In this document: positions 36,102-47,333 of the stretch, one piece after another
How positions within the stretch are numbered: the first letter of the stretch is position 1
Layout: every line of letters begins with the position of its first letter
NCBI RefSeq assembly: GCF_022682495.2
Contig: NC_071393.1
Coordinates: 95,345,010-95,409,009 of the forward strand
DNA: 64,000 nt
Direction: 5' to 3'
From: Desmodus rotundus
Lineage: Eukaryota > Chordata > Mammalia > Chiroptera > Phyllostomidae
Notes under the pieces: generated by a model
The model's input: only the letters and a program-made list of their open reading frames with translations
Told to the model about the DNA's origin: nothing
Databases searched by the model: none
Program-made: the position numbers and the translations under genes

Positions 36102-36484
36102 ATGACTGAGCGAGAAAAGCAAAGAATCTGCATCCGATTTTGCATTAAGCTTGAACATTCCTCTGTAGAAACTACTGAGATGATTCAGAAGGCCGCAGCT
36201 GTGGGCAACTGGTGATTGGCAGCTTCATCATGACGACACACCCGCCCTTGCATCATGTCTCGTGCAGAGTTTTTTTGGTGACTCACCCAGGTGACTCATT
36301 GCTCCCCCTCAACTATAGCCCAGATTTGCTACCCTGTGACTTCTGGCTTTTCTCAAAACTAAAATCACCTTTGAAAGGGAAGAGATTCCAGACCATCAAT
36401 CAGATTCAGGAAAATACAACAGGGTACCTGATGGCAGTTGAAAGAAATGTGTGAAGTCCCAAGATGCCTACTTTGAAGGGGACT
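36102..36484 (+). pseudogene. Mariner transposase remnant (N-terminal stub joined to C-terminal part)
   Basis: From 36102 the start MTEREKQRICIRFCIKLEHS matches the N-terminal DNA-binding region of mariner transposases. After about 36212 the sequence jumps to the C-terminal part, with YSPDLLPCDFWLFSKLKSPL (the YSPDLAPxD signature ending the catalytic DD34D core) and RFQTINQIQENTT. The central part with the first two catalytic aspartates is deleted, and frameshifts are present. Confidence 0.85.
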
Positions 36485-36488
36485 GAGG

Positions 36489-37085
36489 TATAGGGAACCG
36501 TTCTGCCTGGTGTGGGAAATGTAGCCCAGCTCCCACTTGGAAAGGCTAGTGGAAAGCGAGTTCCATCACAGGACCCACGCCCATGGATAGGCTCTCCGGT
36601 GGGGAATCAGGACTGCATTGTACCTAGGCCTCTTTGACACTTGCTTTTTGCTAAAACTCCCTCATCCTGAATTGAGGCAGCAAAGGTTTACTGCATATTT
36701 TTTAAGTAACTTCCTAAAATCTATGCTAAACCTCCCAAGGACGAGTGTAACCAGTTCAACCACCTTTCCCTTTATATTTGCAAATATCCTTTTTTTAATG
36801 TAATTAGCAACATCCTCTCCTTTGTTTTCTGTAAAAGGTAACCACCTAAAATGAACCTGTGCACAGTAAATGAGGACCATCCTCAATGCACCCAGAAAAG
36901 AAATAAAAATCTGTCAAGGCAAGGGTTGGGGTGCTCTTCTCTTGAGAGAGTGGCCAAGGCACTCCAAGGTGCTCTCCCCTTGAGAGAGTGGCTGTGCTGT
37001 CCCTTTTCCTCCACAGGATTTGATAGTCCGTGTGAATTTGTCTCAGCCACAATGTCGCAGACATCGCAGGCGGGTGTCCACATCA
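36489..37085 (+). mobile_element. Class II ERV solo LTR inside the mariner
   Basis: The insert begins TATAGGGAACC (expected TGTAGGGAACC) and ends CCACATCA. Near-identical hexamers CTGAGG (36483-36488) and CGGAGG (37086-37091) flank it, consistent with a 6-bp duplication with one change. An AATAAA signal is at 36902-36907, so U5 is on the right and the orientation is plus. A short repeat, CTTGAGAGAGTGGC, occurs twice (about 36941 and 36979). The opening resembles that of the solo LTR at 1045, suggesting the same ERV class. Length 597 bp. Confidence 0.75.
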
Positions 37086-38989
37086 CGGAGGCATCATTGT
37101 TCTATGTACAATGTTTCTCGTATCTTGTATCATCGTCAATAAATGTCTCTATTTTTCATATTCCATGGATACTTTCTGGACAGACCTCGTATATTGTGTT
37201 CATGGATAGGAAGAATTAACATCATTAAAATATCCATACTACCCAAAGCATGCTATAGATTCAATATAATTCCTATCAAGATACCAATGGAATATTTCAC
37301 AGAACTAGAATAAATATTCCAAAAATTTATATGGAACCACAAAAGACTCTGAGTAGCCTCAGCAATCTTGAGAAAGAAGAACAAAGTTGGAGGAATCATG
37401 CTACCTGATATCAAACGATACAACAAGGCCATAGTAATCAAAAGAGCACGGTACTGACATAAAACAGACACACAGACATATGGAACAGCATAGAGAGCCC
37501 AGAAGTAAACCCACGCCTTTATGGTAAATTAATATTTGACAAAAGAGGCAAATGCATAAAATGGGGTAAAGATAGTCTATTCAATAAGTGGTGTTGGAAA
37601 AATGGGACAAATACACGCAAAAAAACAAAGAAAGAAAGAAAGAAACTAGACCTCCTTCTTACACCATACACAAGAAGCTCAAAATGGATTAAAGATTTAA
37701 ATGTTAGACTCAAAACCAAAAATGCTATCAGAAAACATAGACAGTAAAATCTCAGACATTTCTCTTAGCAATATTTTTCTGACATATTGCCTTTGGCAAA
37801 GAAAACAAAAGAAAAAATAAACAAATGGAAATACATCAAACTAAAAAGTTTTTATACAGCAAAGGAAACCATCAATGAAATGAAAGACAGCCTATTAAAT
37901 GGGAGAACATATTCGCCAATAATACATGTGATAAGGGGTTAATATCCAAATTTATAAAGAACTTATAAAACTCAACACCAAAAAAATCAAACAATCCAAT
38001 TAAAAATGGGCAGAGAACCTAAATAAACACTTCTTCAAAGAGGACATGCAGATGGCCAATAGACATGTGGAAAATGCTCAACATCACTAATCATCAGAGA
38101 GATGCAAATTAAAACCACGAGATATCGCCTCACACGTGTCAGAACGGCCATCATCAATAAATCAACAAACAAGAGTTAGTGAGGATGTGGAGAAAAGGGA
38201 ACCCCTGTGTGCTATTGATGGGCATGCAGATGAGTGCATCCACTGTAGAAAACATTGTGGAGTTACCTCCAAAAATTCAAAATGGAACTGCTTTATCACC
38301 CAGCGATTCCACTTCTGGAAATGTATCTGAAGAAACTCAGAACACTAATTTGAAAGGAAAATGCACCCCTATGTTCACTGCAGCATTATTTACAGTAGCC
38401 AAGATTTGGAAGCAGCCCGAGCGCCCATCAGTAGATGAGTGGATAAAAAAGCTGTCATACATTTACACAATGGAATAGTACTTAGCTGTAAAAAAAAAAA
38501 AAGAAGGAAATCTTACTTTTTGCAACAACATGGATGGACCTGGAGAGTATTATGCTAAGTGAATAAAGCCAGTCAGAGAATGACAAATACCCTATGATTT
38601 TATTTGTATGTGGAATCTAATGAACAAAAGAAACAAAATAAAAACAGAGTCATAGATACAGAGAACAGACTGACAGCTGTCAGAGGGGAGGGGTTGGGAG
38701 GCTGAGTGAAAAATGAAGGGACTAAGCAAAGAAAAAAACCTCATAGACACAGACCACAGTATCGTGATTACCAGAGGGAAAGGGGGTATGGGGAGGTAGA
38801 AGAGGATAAAGGGGGGATAAATGGTGATAGAAGGAGAATTGACTTGGGGCGGTGAACACACAGTATAATATACAGATGATGTATTAGAGAATTGTATACC
38901 TGAAATCTACATAATTTTATTAACCAATGTCATCCCAATAAATTCAATAAAAAGTAAAAAAGTAAAAATAATAAAATTAAATTAAAATG

Positions 38990-40125
38990 CCAAAGTAAAT
39001 AGAAAAAAAACAAAAGTAGATTACTGAGTCGAAGCCCAGAACTTGTAGCTGTAAGCTACTCTAAAGACTAAATGTCAAACTGTCAACCTAGACAGACCCA
39101 GGGATGGTTCCATCTCCTTGACCTTGGGCCTGACTCTTTCACAAACACAGGCCAGGGCACATGCCCAGCCAGGCTCCCCAACCATGACTCCAAGCCCTAA
39201 AGGCACAAGGATCGCAGCAGGGGCCCTCAGCAGACATGGCGGCGAAGGGAAGATCCTGCAGCCTGCCCCTGTCTTTTGGGAACCAGGTCTCGTTTCAGTC
39301 TCCATATCCACCGCCTTCCTCTGCCACTGCCCCATAAATCTCCCGTTTATTAATCCTTTACATGAAGCAGTCGGTGCACGGTCCTGATTTACTCTCTGTT
39401 CATAAAATGCTGAGAAATTAAAGGTGGAAATTACCCAAAAGGACACTGAGCTTCCACTGGAGAGCCCAGAGCACTTCCTGGCCCTGAACCAGGCCCTCTC
39501 TGCGCCTCCCACGTGTGAAGCTCAGGATCGGGTGATGTCATTGCATTGTCCTCCCCCACACCCAGAAGAAGGGGCTCTTCCGTGGGCTTACACACCTCTG
39601 ACCCCTACTCAGCACAAAGCGGGAAAGGAGGTGCCACTGTCTCCCTGAAAACCCATTTCAGGGTCTCCTACTTCCAGAAAATTTTCCTCTTCTTAAATCC
39701 CTTTTGCTACTCATGGGGGTGGGGAGCAGGGGGTGGATCAAGTTGAGGACAAAAAGTCGGGAGTTGATTAAAGCAATTCAAATGCAAAAACATGTAACTA
39801 ACCCACAGACATGACCAAGAGGGAAAATGGATACTTTATATTAAATGACTTTACCCACCAGGTGGCTCAATTGCTGAGGAAGACACCTCAACATCACTTC
39901 ACCCCAACACCCTACAGGCACTCAGAACACTGTTGGTCTCCAAAATCCAGCAAAGCCTGGATCTGCCTAAAGAAACCCTGGATGGATTCTCAAGGCTGCT
40001 GAGGCTCCCACATCTCACAGTCTACCCCCAAAATCGGCTGCCAAATCCCAGTTCTTCCCCTCAGGTCAGAAAGAGTCACCAGAGGCATCAGGGTGTCTTA
40101 TCAAGGGCAAGGACTATTTTTGTTC
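38990..40125. other. Unique non-coding stretch
   Basis: No repeat or gene is recognised. Open frames on both strands at 39075-39512 are not supported. Confidence 0.4.
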
Positions 40126-40129
40126 ACTA

Positions 40130-40640
40130 CATCAACATATATTTCTTTTAACTATGTGCCAGGGACAGCACTGGGTACTGGGTCCCTCTTGGGCCAGGTC
40201 CCTACTCCTGATGCTCTCACTGTGGTTTTGAAGTTACAAGACCAATCAGCAAGTGCAGAGGAGCAGAAGCACAGGTCACTCAGCTCAATGGAAGGAGGGG
40301 AGGTCAAGGATAGCCTCCTGGATGAGGTGGTATCTGGGCTGGACTGTGAAGGATGTAAGAGTCAACTAGACTAAGGAAATAGGGAAGGGCACTGCAGTCA
40401 GAAATCAGCATGAGCAAGGTCACAGAACTGTGACACAGCATGTGAGTCCCAGGGAAAGGGGGACCAGAAGCAGCTGGTGTTGCCACAGCATTAAGTATGG
40501 GGTAGCTGATGGAGAGAAGATGGGGAGAGGTAGCTGGGTTTCGACTGCTACGCTAATGTTTTGACTTTCTCCCAAAGGCAATGGGGAACTATTAAAGGGT
40601 TTCCGACAGGACGAGGACATGGTCCAGTTTGCACTTTAGA
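40130..40640 (+). repeat. Ancient mammalian interspersed repeat
   Basis: ACTATGTGCCAGGGACAGCA, TGTGAAGGATGTAAGAGTCA and GGCAATGGGGAACTATTAAA occur in the same order as in the worn repeat at 420-2300 and at 53.64-54.2 kb. Family not assigned. Confidence 0.5.
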
Positions 40641-40644
40641 ACAG

Positions 40645-41620
40645 CGCTCTGCCTGCCATGGGGAGTGTGGACTGAGGAGGGGCAAAAAGGGAGGAGGGCC
40701 TTATCACAGGCAAAAGAGGGTGAAGGTTCAAGGCAAGGCAGAGGGCTGCTAAGCAAGGAACAGTTCTTCAGTCTGGAAGCATGAGCTGTGTCTGCCTTCA
40801 ATATGATTCAAGGCCATGAGTGGGGTCTGGATGGGAAAGGAAGAGTGAGGAGGTAGCTTGGGGGCTCCACTGGGCATAGAAAGGGCTGCCCTGGAGGGAA
40901 AGTGACTCAAACTCTGGTCTTTTGGCCCATGAGGGGTCACTGTGAGCTCCCACACCCACTTGGCCACAGTGGTTGTTTGCGGGCAGCCTCCCTGTCACCC
41001 CCAAGACCCCTGACCCCTGCCTCTGCTCAGCCTCAGGCTCCCCTTCCCGCCTGGGTTGGGAAGGAAGTTCACTCAACCACCACCCATTTCCCCCACAGGA
41101 GAACACAGGCGCAGAGGAGCCGAGCCAAGATGGGCAGCCCACCCCAAATCCAGGGAAAGGCTGGACTGTCGTCCACACCATCTCATACTCAAATTCCACC
41201 TCAATCCTATTCTCAGGGCCCTCTTGAGTGTGGGGCATAGGCCTTGCCCCACCCAACACCCCCTTCCTTCGTGCACCAGTGACACTATGTGGGTTCCCCT
41301 GCTGTTGGGGTCCTGGGCCTGAGTGCTGACCTCCTTTATGCCCTGTCACACAGATTACTGAGTCTGTTCGGTTCCAATGGACATGTGCCTCAAGGACAGA
41401 GACTGTGTTTCCTTTGCTCCTCAGGCTGGTGCTACTCAAAGCCTGATGGAAGGAACCCCTGAGCAAGCTCTGCAACAAGTTTGCTTCTCAGTGCCCACCA
41501 CGCAGAGAAGCTGTGCTCCCTGACAGCACAGGGACCAACACCTGTCTTCTTCCAAATCACTCCCTCAGAAATGATCTTCTCACCATTTCACCTCCAAATA
41601 AGGAAATTACCAAGCCTGTT
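40645..41620. other. Unique non-coding stretch
   Basis: No repeat or exon is recognised. The minus-strand frame at 40798-41478 (226 codons) overlaps open frames in other phases and shows no domain. Confidence 0.4.
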
Positions 41621-41624
41621 TTCA

Positions 41625-41765
41625 GTGCCTAATGTTTGCCATTATGTCTAATTCTCATCGTCCTCCTGAGTAGTGACTGTTTGCTACCATTTCTCAGATT
41701 AAGAAATTGAGGTTCAGAGAAGGTAAGCCACTTGCCTAAGTCACACAGTTCACAGTCCCAGCCTG
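41625..41765 (-). repeat. MIR SINE fragment, reverse orientation
   Basis: GATTAAGAAATTGAGGTTCAG and CACTTGCCTAAGTCACACAG match the reverse MIR core. Confidence 0.7.
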
Positions 41766-42118
41766 GCCCACCAAACTCTCCTGCAAAGTCCACTGCATGC
41801 AAAAGAGCCCCAAGCATGACCTTGGGTTGTGTCAGCTCTCAGGCTTCAGTTCCCTCCTCTGGAGCCTGGGATAGCAGGAGGACCGCCCTCCCAGGGTGGT
41901 CTGAGAGAACTGAACCAGACAATCCCCGAAGAAGAGGGCACGTGGTATCCTCCGGCACACAGCGCGGCCCAATGCTATCTAGAGGGCAGGCTGCCGCCCA
42001 GCGCTGCCATGGAATCTGCGCCCCTTCCTGGGGTGGTGGGGAGGGGCACACTCCTGAATGATAAGTGAACCAATAAACCAATCTTTCTGTCTGGGTGGGT
42101 ATAAATCATAGCAGGAAG

Positions 42119-42194
42119 CTTTTGGGGTTGGTGTCTTCTGTGGCATTAGAAGTATCATTAATTATGTATTAAGTGTTTGAAAGGAAAAGACATC
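42119..42194. repeat. Copy A of an unassigned ~76-bp duplicated element
   Basis: From CTTTTGGGGTTGG to AAAGGAAAAGACATC it matches 47334-47408 at about 90% with one 1-base gap. Both copies share TCTGTGGCATTAGAA and ATCATTAATTATG, a homeodomain-type site. It matches no repeat family I recognise. Confidence 0.85.
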
Positions 42195-42594
42195 AGTAGC
42201 CTATAGGATGTATTTGCATAGTAATAGAGGATTGATTAGATGCAATATCTATACTGAGGGCTACTGGGATTCAGGTCCCCGGGCTTCGCGGTGGTGGTAA
42301 ATTACAGTCACAAAAATCTCTGCGACAGTAAATAATAGCGTCACAGTTGCTGAGGGGACTCTTAGCGCCTGCTGATGAGAGCTGGGCAGTCATCCAGCCA
42401 GGAGAGGAAAGCAGGGCAGGGCCCCACATCCCTACTGCTGGGGGTCTGGCTTTCTGGGTAAGTGACCCCTCCCCCGCCCAGCCCTGAGCTTGCCAGAAAC
42501 CCCCACCCACCTCAGTCTGCGGATGCTCCGGAGAAAGGCTTGAAGCTGCTTCCCAAAACCTGGGTTTTGCTAAAGTCTCTTCTGCCATTCCCTC

Positions 42595-42623
42595 GGGGGG
42601 GGGGGGGGGGGGGGGGGGGGGGG
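42595..42623. repeat. Homopolymer of 29 G
   Basis: An unbroken run of 29 G on the plus strand, followed by AGGGCGG. Such runs can form G-quadruplexes and are also prone to sequencing and assembly length error. Confidence 0.9.
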
Positions 42624-42834
42624 AGGGCGGTTAGAAGCCCAAGTCAAAGAAAACGCAAGTGCTGCTTCTCAAACTACCGGAAGGTTGCGTGTCCCTCTTG
42701 ATGAGGAGATGGGGAGGGCTCGGGAGAGCCGCTCTCACTCCCCCTGACAAAGGCTTCCGAAACCTGGTACTCGGAGCCCAGGCACGCCCCGCAGAAGCTC
42801 AGGGCCAGGCTCTTACCTGAGTGTCAGTGACAAT

Positions 42835-42985
42835 AGTAACAGACGGCACTCGCGAGCACTTCTTTCTGCGTGCCAAGCCAGATCTAAGCCCACTGCATGC
42901 ACTAACTCAACCCAGCTCTATGCAGTAGATACTATCATAATCTCATTGTTGGGTAAGGAAACTGAGGCACGAAGAGACCTCCCCT
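42835..42985 (-). repeat. MIR SINE, first part, reverse orientation
   Basis: TGCGTGCCAAGCCAGATCTA and GTTGGGTAAGGAAACTGAGG are reverse MIR phrases. The MIR breaks at about 42985 and resumes at 43333 after an L2 3' end. Confidence 0.7.
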
Positions 42986-43332
42986 GGATAGCAGCATTGC
43001 TGACTCCCTTACCTCCCCTGGGCTGTTACTTAAATGTCACCCTTTTATTAAGATCTTCCCCGACCACTCTATTTAAAACTGCAACCCTACCCCTATCTCG
43101 TCACGCCCTGGCCACATTTCCTTTTTTTAAAAAAACCAAATCATGTGTCACCTTCAAATATGCTCTGTCATCTACTAACTTATTTTGTTTACTGTCTAGC
43201 TCTCTCCACGAAAAGGTAAGCTCCACAAGGGCAGCCATTTCAATCTGTTTGTATTACATCACCCGCTGCTGTGGCTTCAATAGCTAGAACTGGTCTAGCC
43301 CATAGCAGGTGCTCAATAAACAGGAGTAGAGG
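42986..43332 (+). mobile_element. L2 LINE 3' end inserted in a MIR
   Basis: TTACTTAAATGTCACCCTTT, CCCCGACCACTCTATTTAAA, GTAAGCTCCACAAGGGCAGC and AGCAGGTGCTCAATAAACAG follow the L2 3' end order. Reverse MIR sequence lies on both sides, joined at an AGAG-type overlap. Confidence 0.75.
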
Positions 43333-43435
43333 GTTGAGTCACCTGCCCAAGCTCAGCCAGCTTTTAAATGGCAGAGCTGGGGTTCAAACCCAGGCACTCT
43401 GGTCCCTGACCCAGTGCTCTGAATCAGCACCCGTC
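43333..43435 (-). repeat. MIR SINE, second part, reverse orientation
   Basis: GAGTCACCTGCCCAAGCTCAG, GCAGAGCTGGGGTTCAAACC and CCAGTGCTCTGAATCAGC complete the MIR begun at 42835. Confidence 0.7.
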
Positions 43436-43616
43436 ACCCAGGAAGGACATTCTCCTCTCTGATGAAGACATATGCAGGTGGTGGAGGGGAACCCAGGCTC
43501 ACCACTGCTGAATGATCCTTCATGGGCAATGGTGATCTCTGAGCCTTTTCTGTTTCCCTGACCTGAGCTGGGAATGCCAGGGCTTCTGAAAACAGGCCTT
43601 CTCTGAAAAACCCCTG

Positions 43617-44007
43617 TGTTATGGGCTAAATGTTTATGTCTTCCTCAAATCCCATGTTGAAGCCCCAACTCCCAGTGTGGTTCTATCTGGAAGCAATTAA
43701 GGTTAAATGAAGTTAGTAGTTAAGGATGAGGCCCTGATCTGATAGAATTATCAACTTGTAAGAAAAGACACCAGAGAACGCTCCCTCCAACTCCAACCCA
43801 CCCCCCTCACCTGTGAGCACCTACAGAGGAAAGGCCAGGTGAGCACACAGTGAGGAGACAGCTGTCTGAAAGCCAGGCCGAGTCCTCATCAGAAACCATA
43901 TTGGCAACAACCTTGTCCTTGGACTTCCAGCCTCCAAAACTATGAGAATACAAATTCCTGTTGGTTAACACAGCTTTGTGTTACGGCAGCCCTAGTGGAC
44001 TAATATA
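43617..44007 (+). mobile_element. MLT1-type MaLR solo LTR
   Basis: It starts TGTTATGGGCTAAATG and ends CCCTAGTGGACTAATATA. Inner blocks CCATGTTGAAGCCCCAACTC, AGGAAAGGCCAGGTGAGCAC and CTTGGACTTCCAGCCTCC match MLT1 LTRs in plus orientation. Confidence 0.88.
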
Positions 44008-44009
44008 TC

Positions 44010-44878
44010 CTGTCATTGCTGAGTGCTGAGTGGGTCTCTCACCTGCTCCAGAGTGCTGATGGTTCCCCACTGCCTACAGGGTGAGGTCCAGACTGCAGCA
44101 CCTGGTCCCAATCATAGATTAATTAACTGACTAATCACGGCTGAATCAGACCCTATGTATGCACCTTCCCAGACTTGCCTGTTCCCACCTGCCTCCCAGA
44201 CTGTGAGCTGCTTTCTCTTTGGACAACCAGGCCACCACCACTGCATGGTCAGCCTCCCCTGGGGTGCTGGCCAGGCTCTGACACAACCTCCACTGCACCC
44301 ACCACAGAAGTCATAGCAGCTCCAGTACCCAGGTTCTACCTGCTGGACCTATTGGGGCTGGTCTCACCACCTCGGGACTCAGCTGAGGTGCCATGCCACA
44401 GGGCAAAGATTTGGCTTCTCCAGCCGCTGCCCAGAGGGGCCAAGTGTTATGAACCAGAAGCACAAGGGAGTTAGAGCCCATGGGGAAAACTTGGACCAAT
44501 GAGAGACCAAGATGCCAGCAGGTAAACTCCCTCCCTCAACCCTCAGCGTTTGTTCTGAGTCACCGTGGCTGCACTCAGCTCACCTACAGACCCCCTCATG
44601 ACTGAGCAAACAGAGTTCTTCCCTCACGTAGCTGTGGAAGCCTGGCACTTTCTTCTCCTCCTCCTTCCTTGCCTCACTCCCCTTGTCCTCTCACTCTCCT
44701 TGCCCCGAGACTGCACCCCTACCCCGAGTAAAGCACTAGCACCAATTTTGCTTCCAGCTCTGTATTCTGGGAACCCCAAGTCTGCTCAGCTGTGGATGGC
44801 CCTTGGTGCCCAGCAGGGCCTTGCTCAGGGTAAAGACGCACAAGACATGATGAATTACTTGACTTTGAAAAGGAAATG
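44010..44878. other. Unique non-coding stretch
   Basis: No repeat or exon is recognised. A piece at 44030-44110 (GAGGTCCAGACTGCAGCACC) could be another worn fossil. Confidence 0.4.
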
Positions 44879-44879
44879 A

Positions 44880-46783
44880 GGGATTTCTGGACAAGATGGA
44901 GGCATGGGTAGACACACCGTGCCTCCTCGCACAACCAAAAGAAGGACAACAACAAATTTAAAAACAAAAAACAACCAGAACTGCCAGAAAATCTAACTGT
45001 ATGGAAGTCTGACAACCAAGAAGTTAAAGAAGAAACACTTATCCAGACTGGTAGGAGGAGAGGAGACGGGCAGCCGGGCAGAGAGGACTCACAGCAAGGT
45101 GGCGGCTGCAGGAGCAGGCTGTCCCACATTTGTGTGCTGATAAATCAGGAGGAACAACTGGGGAGGGAGAAAGACCTCACAACCCAAGGTCCCAGCTTGG
45201 GGAAATAAAGCCTCTGATTGAAAACACCTGTGGGGGTTACAGTGCTGAGAGAAACTCCCAGCCTCACAGAAGAGTTTGCTGGAGAGACCCACAGGGTCCT
45301 AGAATGTACACAAACCCACCCACCTGGGAATCAGCACCAGAAGGGCCCAATTGGCTTATGGGTAGCGGAGGAAGTGACTGAAAGCCAGCAGAGAGCGGAG
45401 CAAGCGCCATTGTTCTCTCTCGGACCCCTCCCCCATGTACAGTGCCACAATGCAGTGAGGTGGGTTGCCCCGCCCTGGGGAACACCTAAGGCTCCGCCCC
45501 TTACTATGTAACAGGAGTGCAGAGACAAAAAAAAAAAAATGGCCTAAATGAAATAACAGATCAAAGCTCCAGAAAAAAATACAACTAAGCAACGAAGAGA
45601 TAGCCAGCTTATCAGATGAACAATTTAAAACACTGGTAATCAGGATGCTCACAGAATTGGTTGAGTATGATTGCAAAAGAGAGGAAAAAGTAAAGGCTAT
45701 GCAAAGTGAAATAAAGGAAAATGCACAGGAAACCAGCAGTGAAGAAAAGTAACTGGGACTCAAATCAATGATTTGGACCAGAAAGAAGAAAGAAACATTC
45801 AACCAGAACCAAATGAAGAAACAAGAATTCAAAAAAAATGAGGAGAGGCTGAGGAACCTCCAGGACAACTTCAAACATTCCAACATCCGAATCATAGGGG
45901 TGCCAGAAAGAGAAGAGGAAGGGCAAGAAATTGAAAACTTATTTGAAAACATAATGAAGGAGAACTTCCCCAATCTGGCAAAGGAAATAGATTTCCAGGA
46001 AGTCCAGGAAGCTCAGAGTCCCAAAGAAGTTGGACCCAAGGACACACACACCAAGGCATAATTACATTATGTCATAATTACATTGCTGAAGATTAAAGAT
46101 AAGGAAAGAATCTTAAAAGCAGCAAGGGAAAAGGACACAGTTACCGACAAAAGAGTTCCCATTAGACTATCAGCTGATTTCTCAAAAGAAACCTTACAGG
46201 CAAGAAGGGGCTAGAAAGAAGTATTCCAAGTCAGGAAAGGCAAGGACCTACATCCAAGATTACTCTCTCCAGCAAAGCTATCATTTAGAATGGAAGGGCA
46301 GGTAAAGTGTTACCCAGATAAGGTCAAGTTAAAGGAGTTCATCATCACCCAGCCTTTATTATATGAAATGTTAAAGGGACTTATCTAAGAAAAAGAAGAT
46401 CAAAAATATGAATAGTAAAATGACAATAAACTCACAACTATTAACAACTGAACCTAAAAAAAAAAAAAACTAAGCAAATAACTAGAACAGGAACAGAAGC
46501 ACAGAAACAGAGATCACATGGAGGGTTATCAGCAAGGGAGTGGGAGGGGGAGATAGAGGAAAAAGGTACAGGGAATAAGAAGCATAAATGGTAGGTAGAA
46601 AATAGACAGGGGAGGTTAAAAATAGTATAGGAAATATAGAAGCAAAGGAACTTATATGTATGACCCATGGATATGAACTATAGGGGGGGAATGCAGGTGG
46701 GAGGGGGTGTGCAGGGTGGAGGGGAATAAAGGGGGGAAATGGGACAAGCGTATAGCATAATCAATAAAATATATTTTAAAAAA
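44880..46783 (+). mobile_element. Second HAL1-like half-L1 retrotransposon
   Basis: It begins near GATTTCTGGACAAGATGGAGG, a typical L1 5' end, then has a short 5' UTR (to about 45538), a broken ORF1 and about 0.55 kb of 3' UTR with an A-rich tail. No ORF2 is present. Imperfect flanks GAAAAGGAAATGAG and GAAAATGCAATGAG suggest a target-site duplication. The first 120 bp are an intact-looking 5' end, so this is close to a full-length insertion. Structure and 3' UTR phrases (TGACCCATGGATATGAAC) parallel the copy at 3.2 kb. Confidence 0.83.
45538..46230 (+). pseudogene. HAL1/L1 ORF1p remnant
   Basis: Fragments in several frames give the ORF1p order: a region around TLVIRMLTELVEY, then the open stretch 45768-46061 with NIRIIGVPEREEEGQEIENL, then RILKAAREKDTVTDKRVPIR-like text. 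Stops and frameshifts break it, including an early stop and an A run at 45526-45539. Confidence 0.8.
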
Positions 46784-46789
46784 GAAAAT

Positions 46790-47060
46790 GCAATGAGATA
46801 CTGCTGACCCTTTGATGAGGGAAGAGTGGGGGCCTGAACCCTTGGAGACCCAGACAAGGATACTCCTGCTTCCCGCACTGCAAATGCTTCCAGCCATGGG
46901 AAGACAACCCAAGTTCTCTGGGGACTTGCCTTCCTGCAAGGCACTGAAGGGATTCGGCCCATTGCCAGTCTGAGGGATGTGGGATGAATGACTTGTGCTA
47001 GGGTATAAAGACATACCATGGAACCTCTGTTTTCTAATGGAGCCACGGGACTGGCAACAC
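46790..47060. other. Unique non-coding stretch
   Basis: No repeat or gene is recognised. Confidence 0.4.
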
Positions 47061-47061
47061 T

Positions 47062-47262
47062 AACACTTACTGAGCCTCTGCTATGTTTCAGGCACTAAGC
47101 TAAGCCCTTACATTGTACATTCAATCTCCACAACACCCTGTGTACCATTGTTAGTGTTGAGCACTATTATTATTCCCCCTTTTACAGATGAGAACATGGG
47201 TGCTCAGATAGGTTAGGTAACTTGCCAGAAACCAAGAAGCCAGGACCTGAACCCACATCTAA
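47062..47262 (-). repeat. MIR SINE, reverse orientation
   Basis: CTGCTATGTTTCAGGCACTA, CTTTTACAGATGAGAACATG and AGGACCTGAACCCACATC follow the reverse MIR order. Confidence 0.8.
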
Positions 47263-47333
47263 AGAGGGAATGTTGAGCACAGTGATTGGCCCATAGGGAA
47301 GCTATTTTGGGCACAGAGCCCTGCTAGGGAAGA

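Larger units (their letters stand above)
35912..37189 (+). mobile_element. Internally deleted mariner transposon with TA duplication, inside L1
   Basis: Inverted ends TCAGGTCTGTCC (35912) and GGACAGACCTCG (to 37189) are flanked by TA (35910-35911 and 37190-37191). The L1 ORF2 text resumes exactly across the two TAs. The transposase is reduced to an N-terminal stub and a C-terminal part. An ERV LTR (36489-37085) interrupts the 3' side. Without the LTR the element is about 680 bp, half the length of an autonomous mariner, so it moved with transposase made elsewhere. Confidence 0.93.
33590..38480 (+). pseudogene. L1 ORF2p remnant (endonuclease and reverse transcriptase), interrupted
   Basis: The endonuclease part includes an open stretch at 33931-34302 ending near SDHDGIKPEI, which corresponds to the SDH catalytic motif of L1 endonuclease. 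The reverse transcriptase active-site motif appears as [15 protein letters not shown] at about 35595-35640, with FVDD where functional L1s usually have FADD. The C-terminal region carries the GTNTRKK-like and WKQPERPSVDEWIK phrases. The mariner at 35912-37189 and many stops rule out function. Confidence 0.85.
32668..38985 (+). mobile_element. 5'-truncated L1 retrotransposon with nested insertions
   Basis: The element starts inside ORF1, runs through ORF2 and a 3' UTR, and ends in an A-rich tail with AATAAATTCAATAAAAAG near 38938. Once the Ves SINE (33269-33585) and the mariner (35912-37189) are set aside, about 4.7 kb of L1 is continuous. ORF2 is broken by many stops and frameshifts, so the copy is inactive. 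It is the only ORF2-bearing L1 of this age in the window and so a control for the two HAL1 copies. Confidence 0.92.

Noticed and set aside
40798..41478. 226-codon open frame, minus strand
   Set aside because: It overlaps open frames on the other strand, has no domain, and has no flanking splice or promoter evidence.
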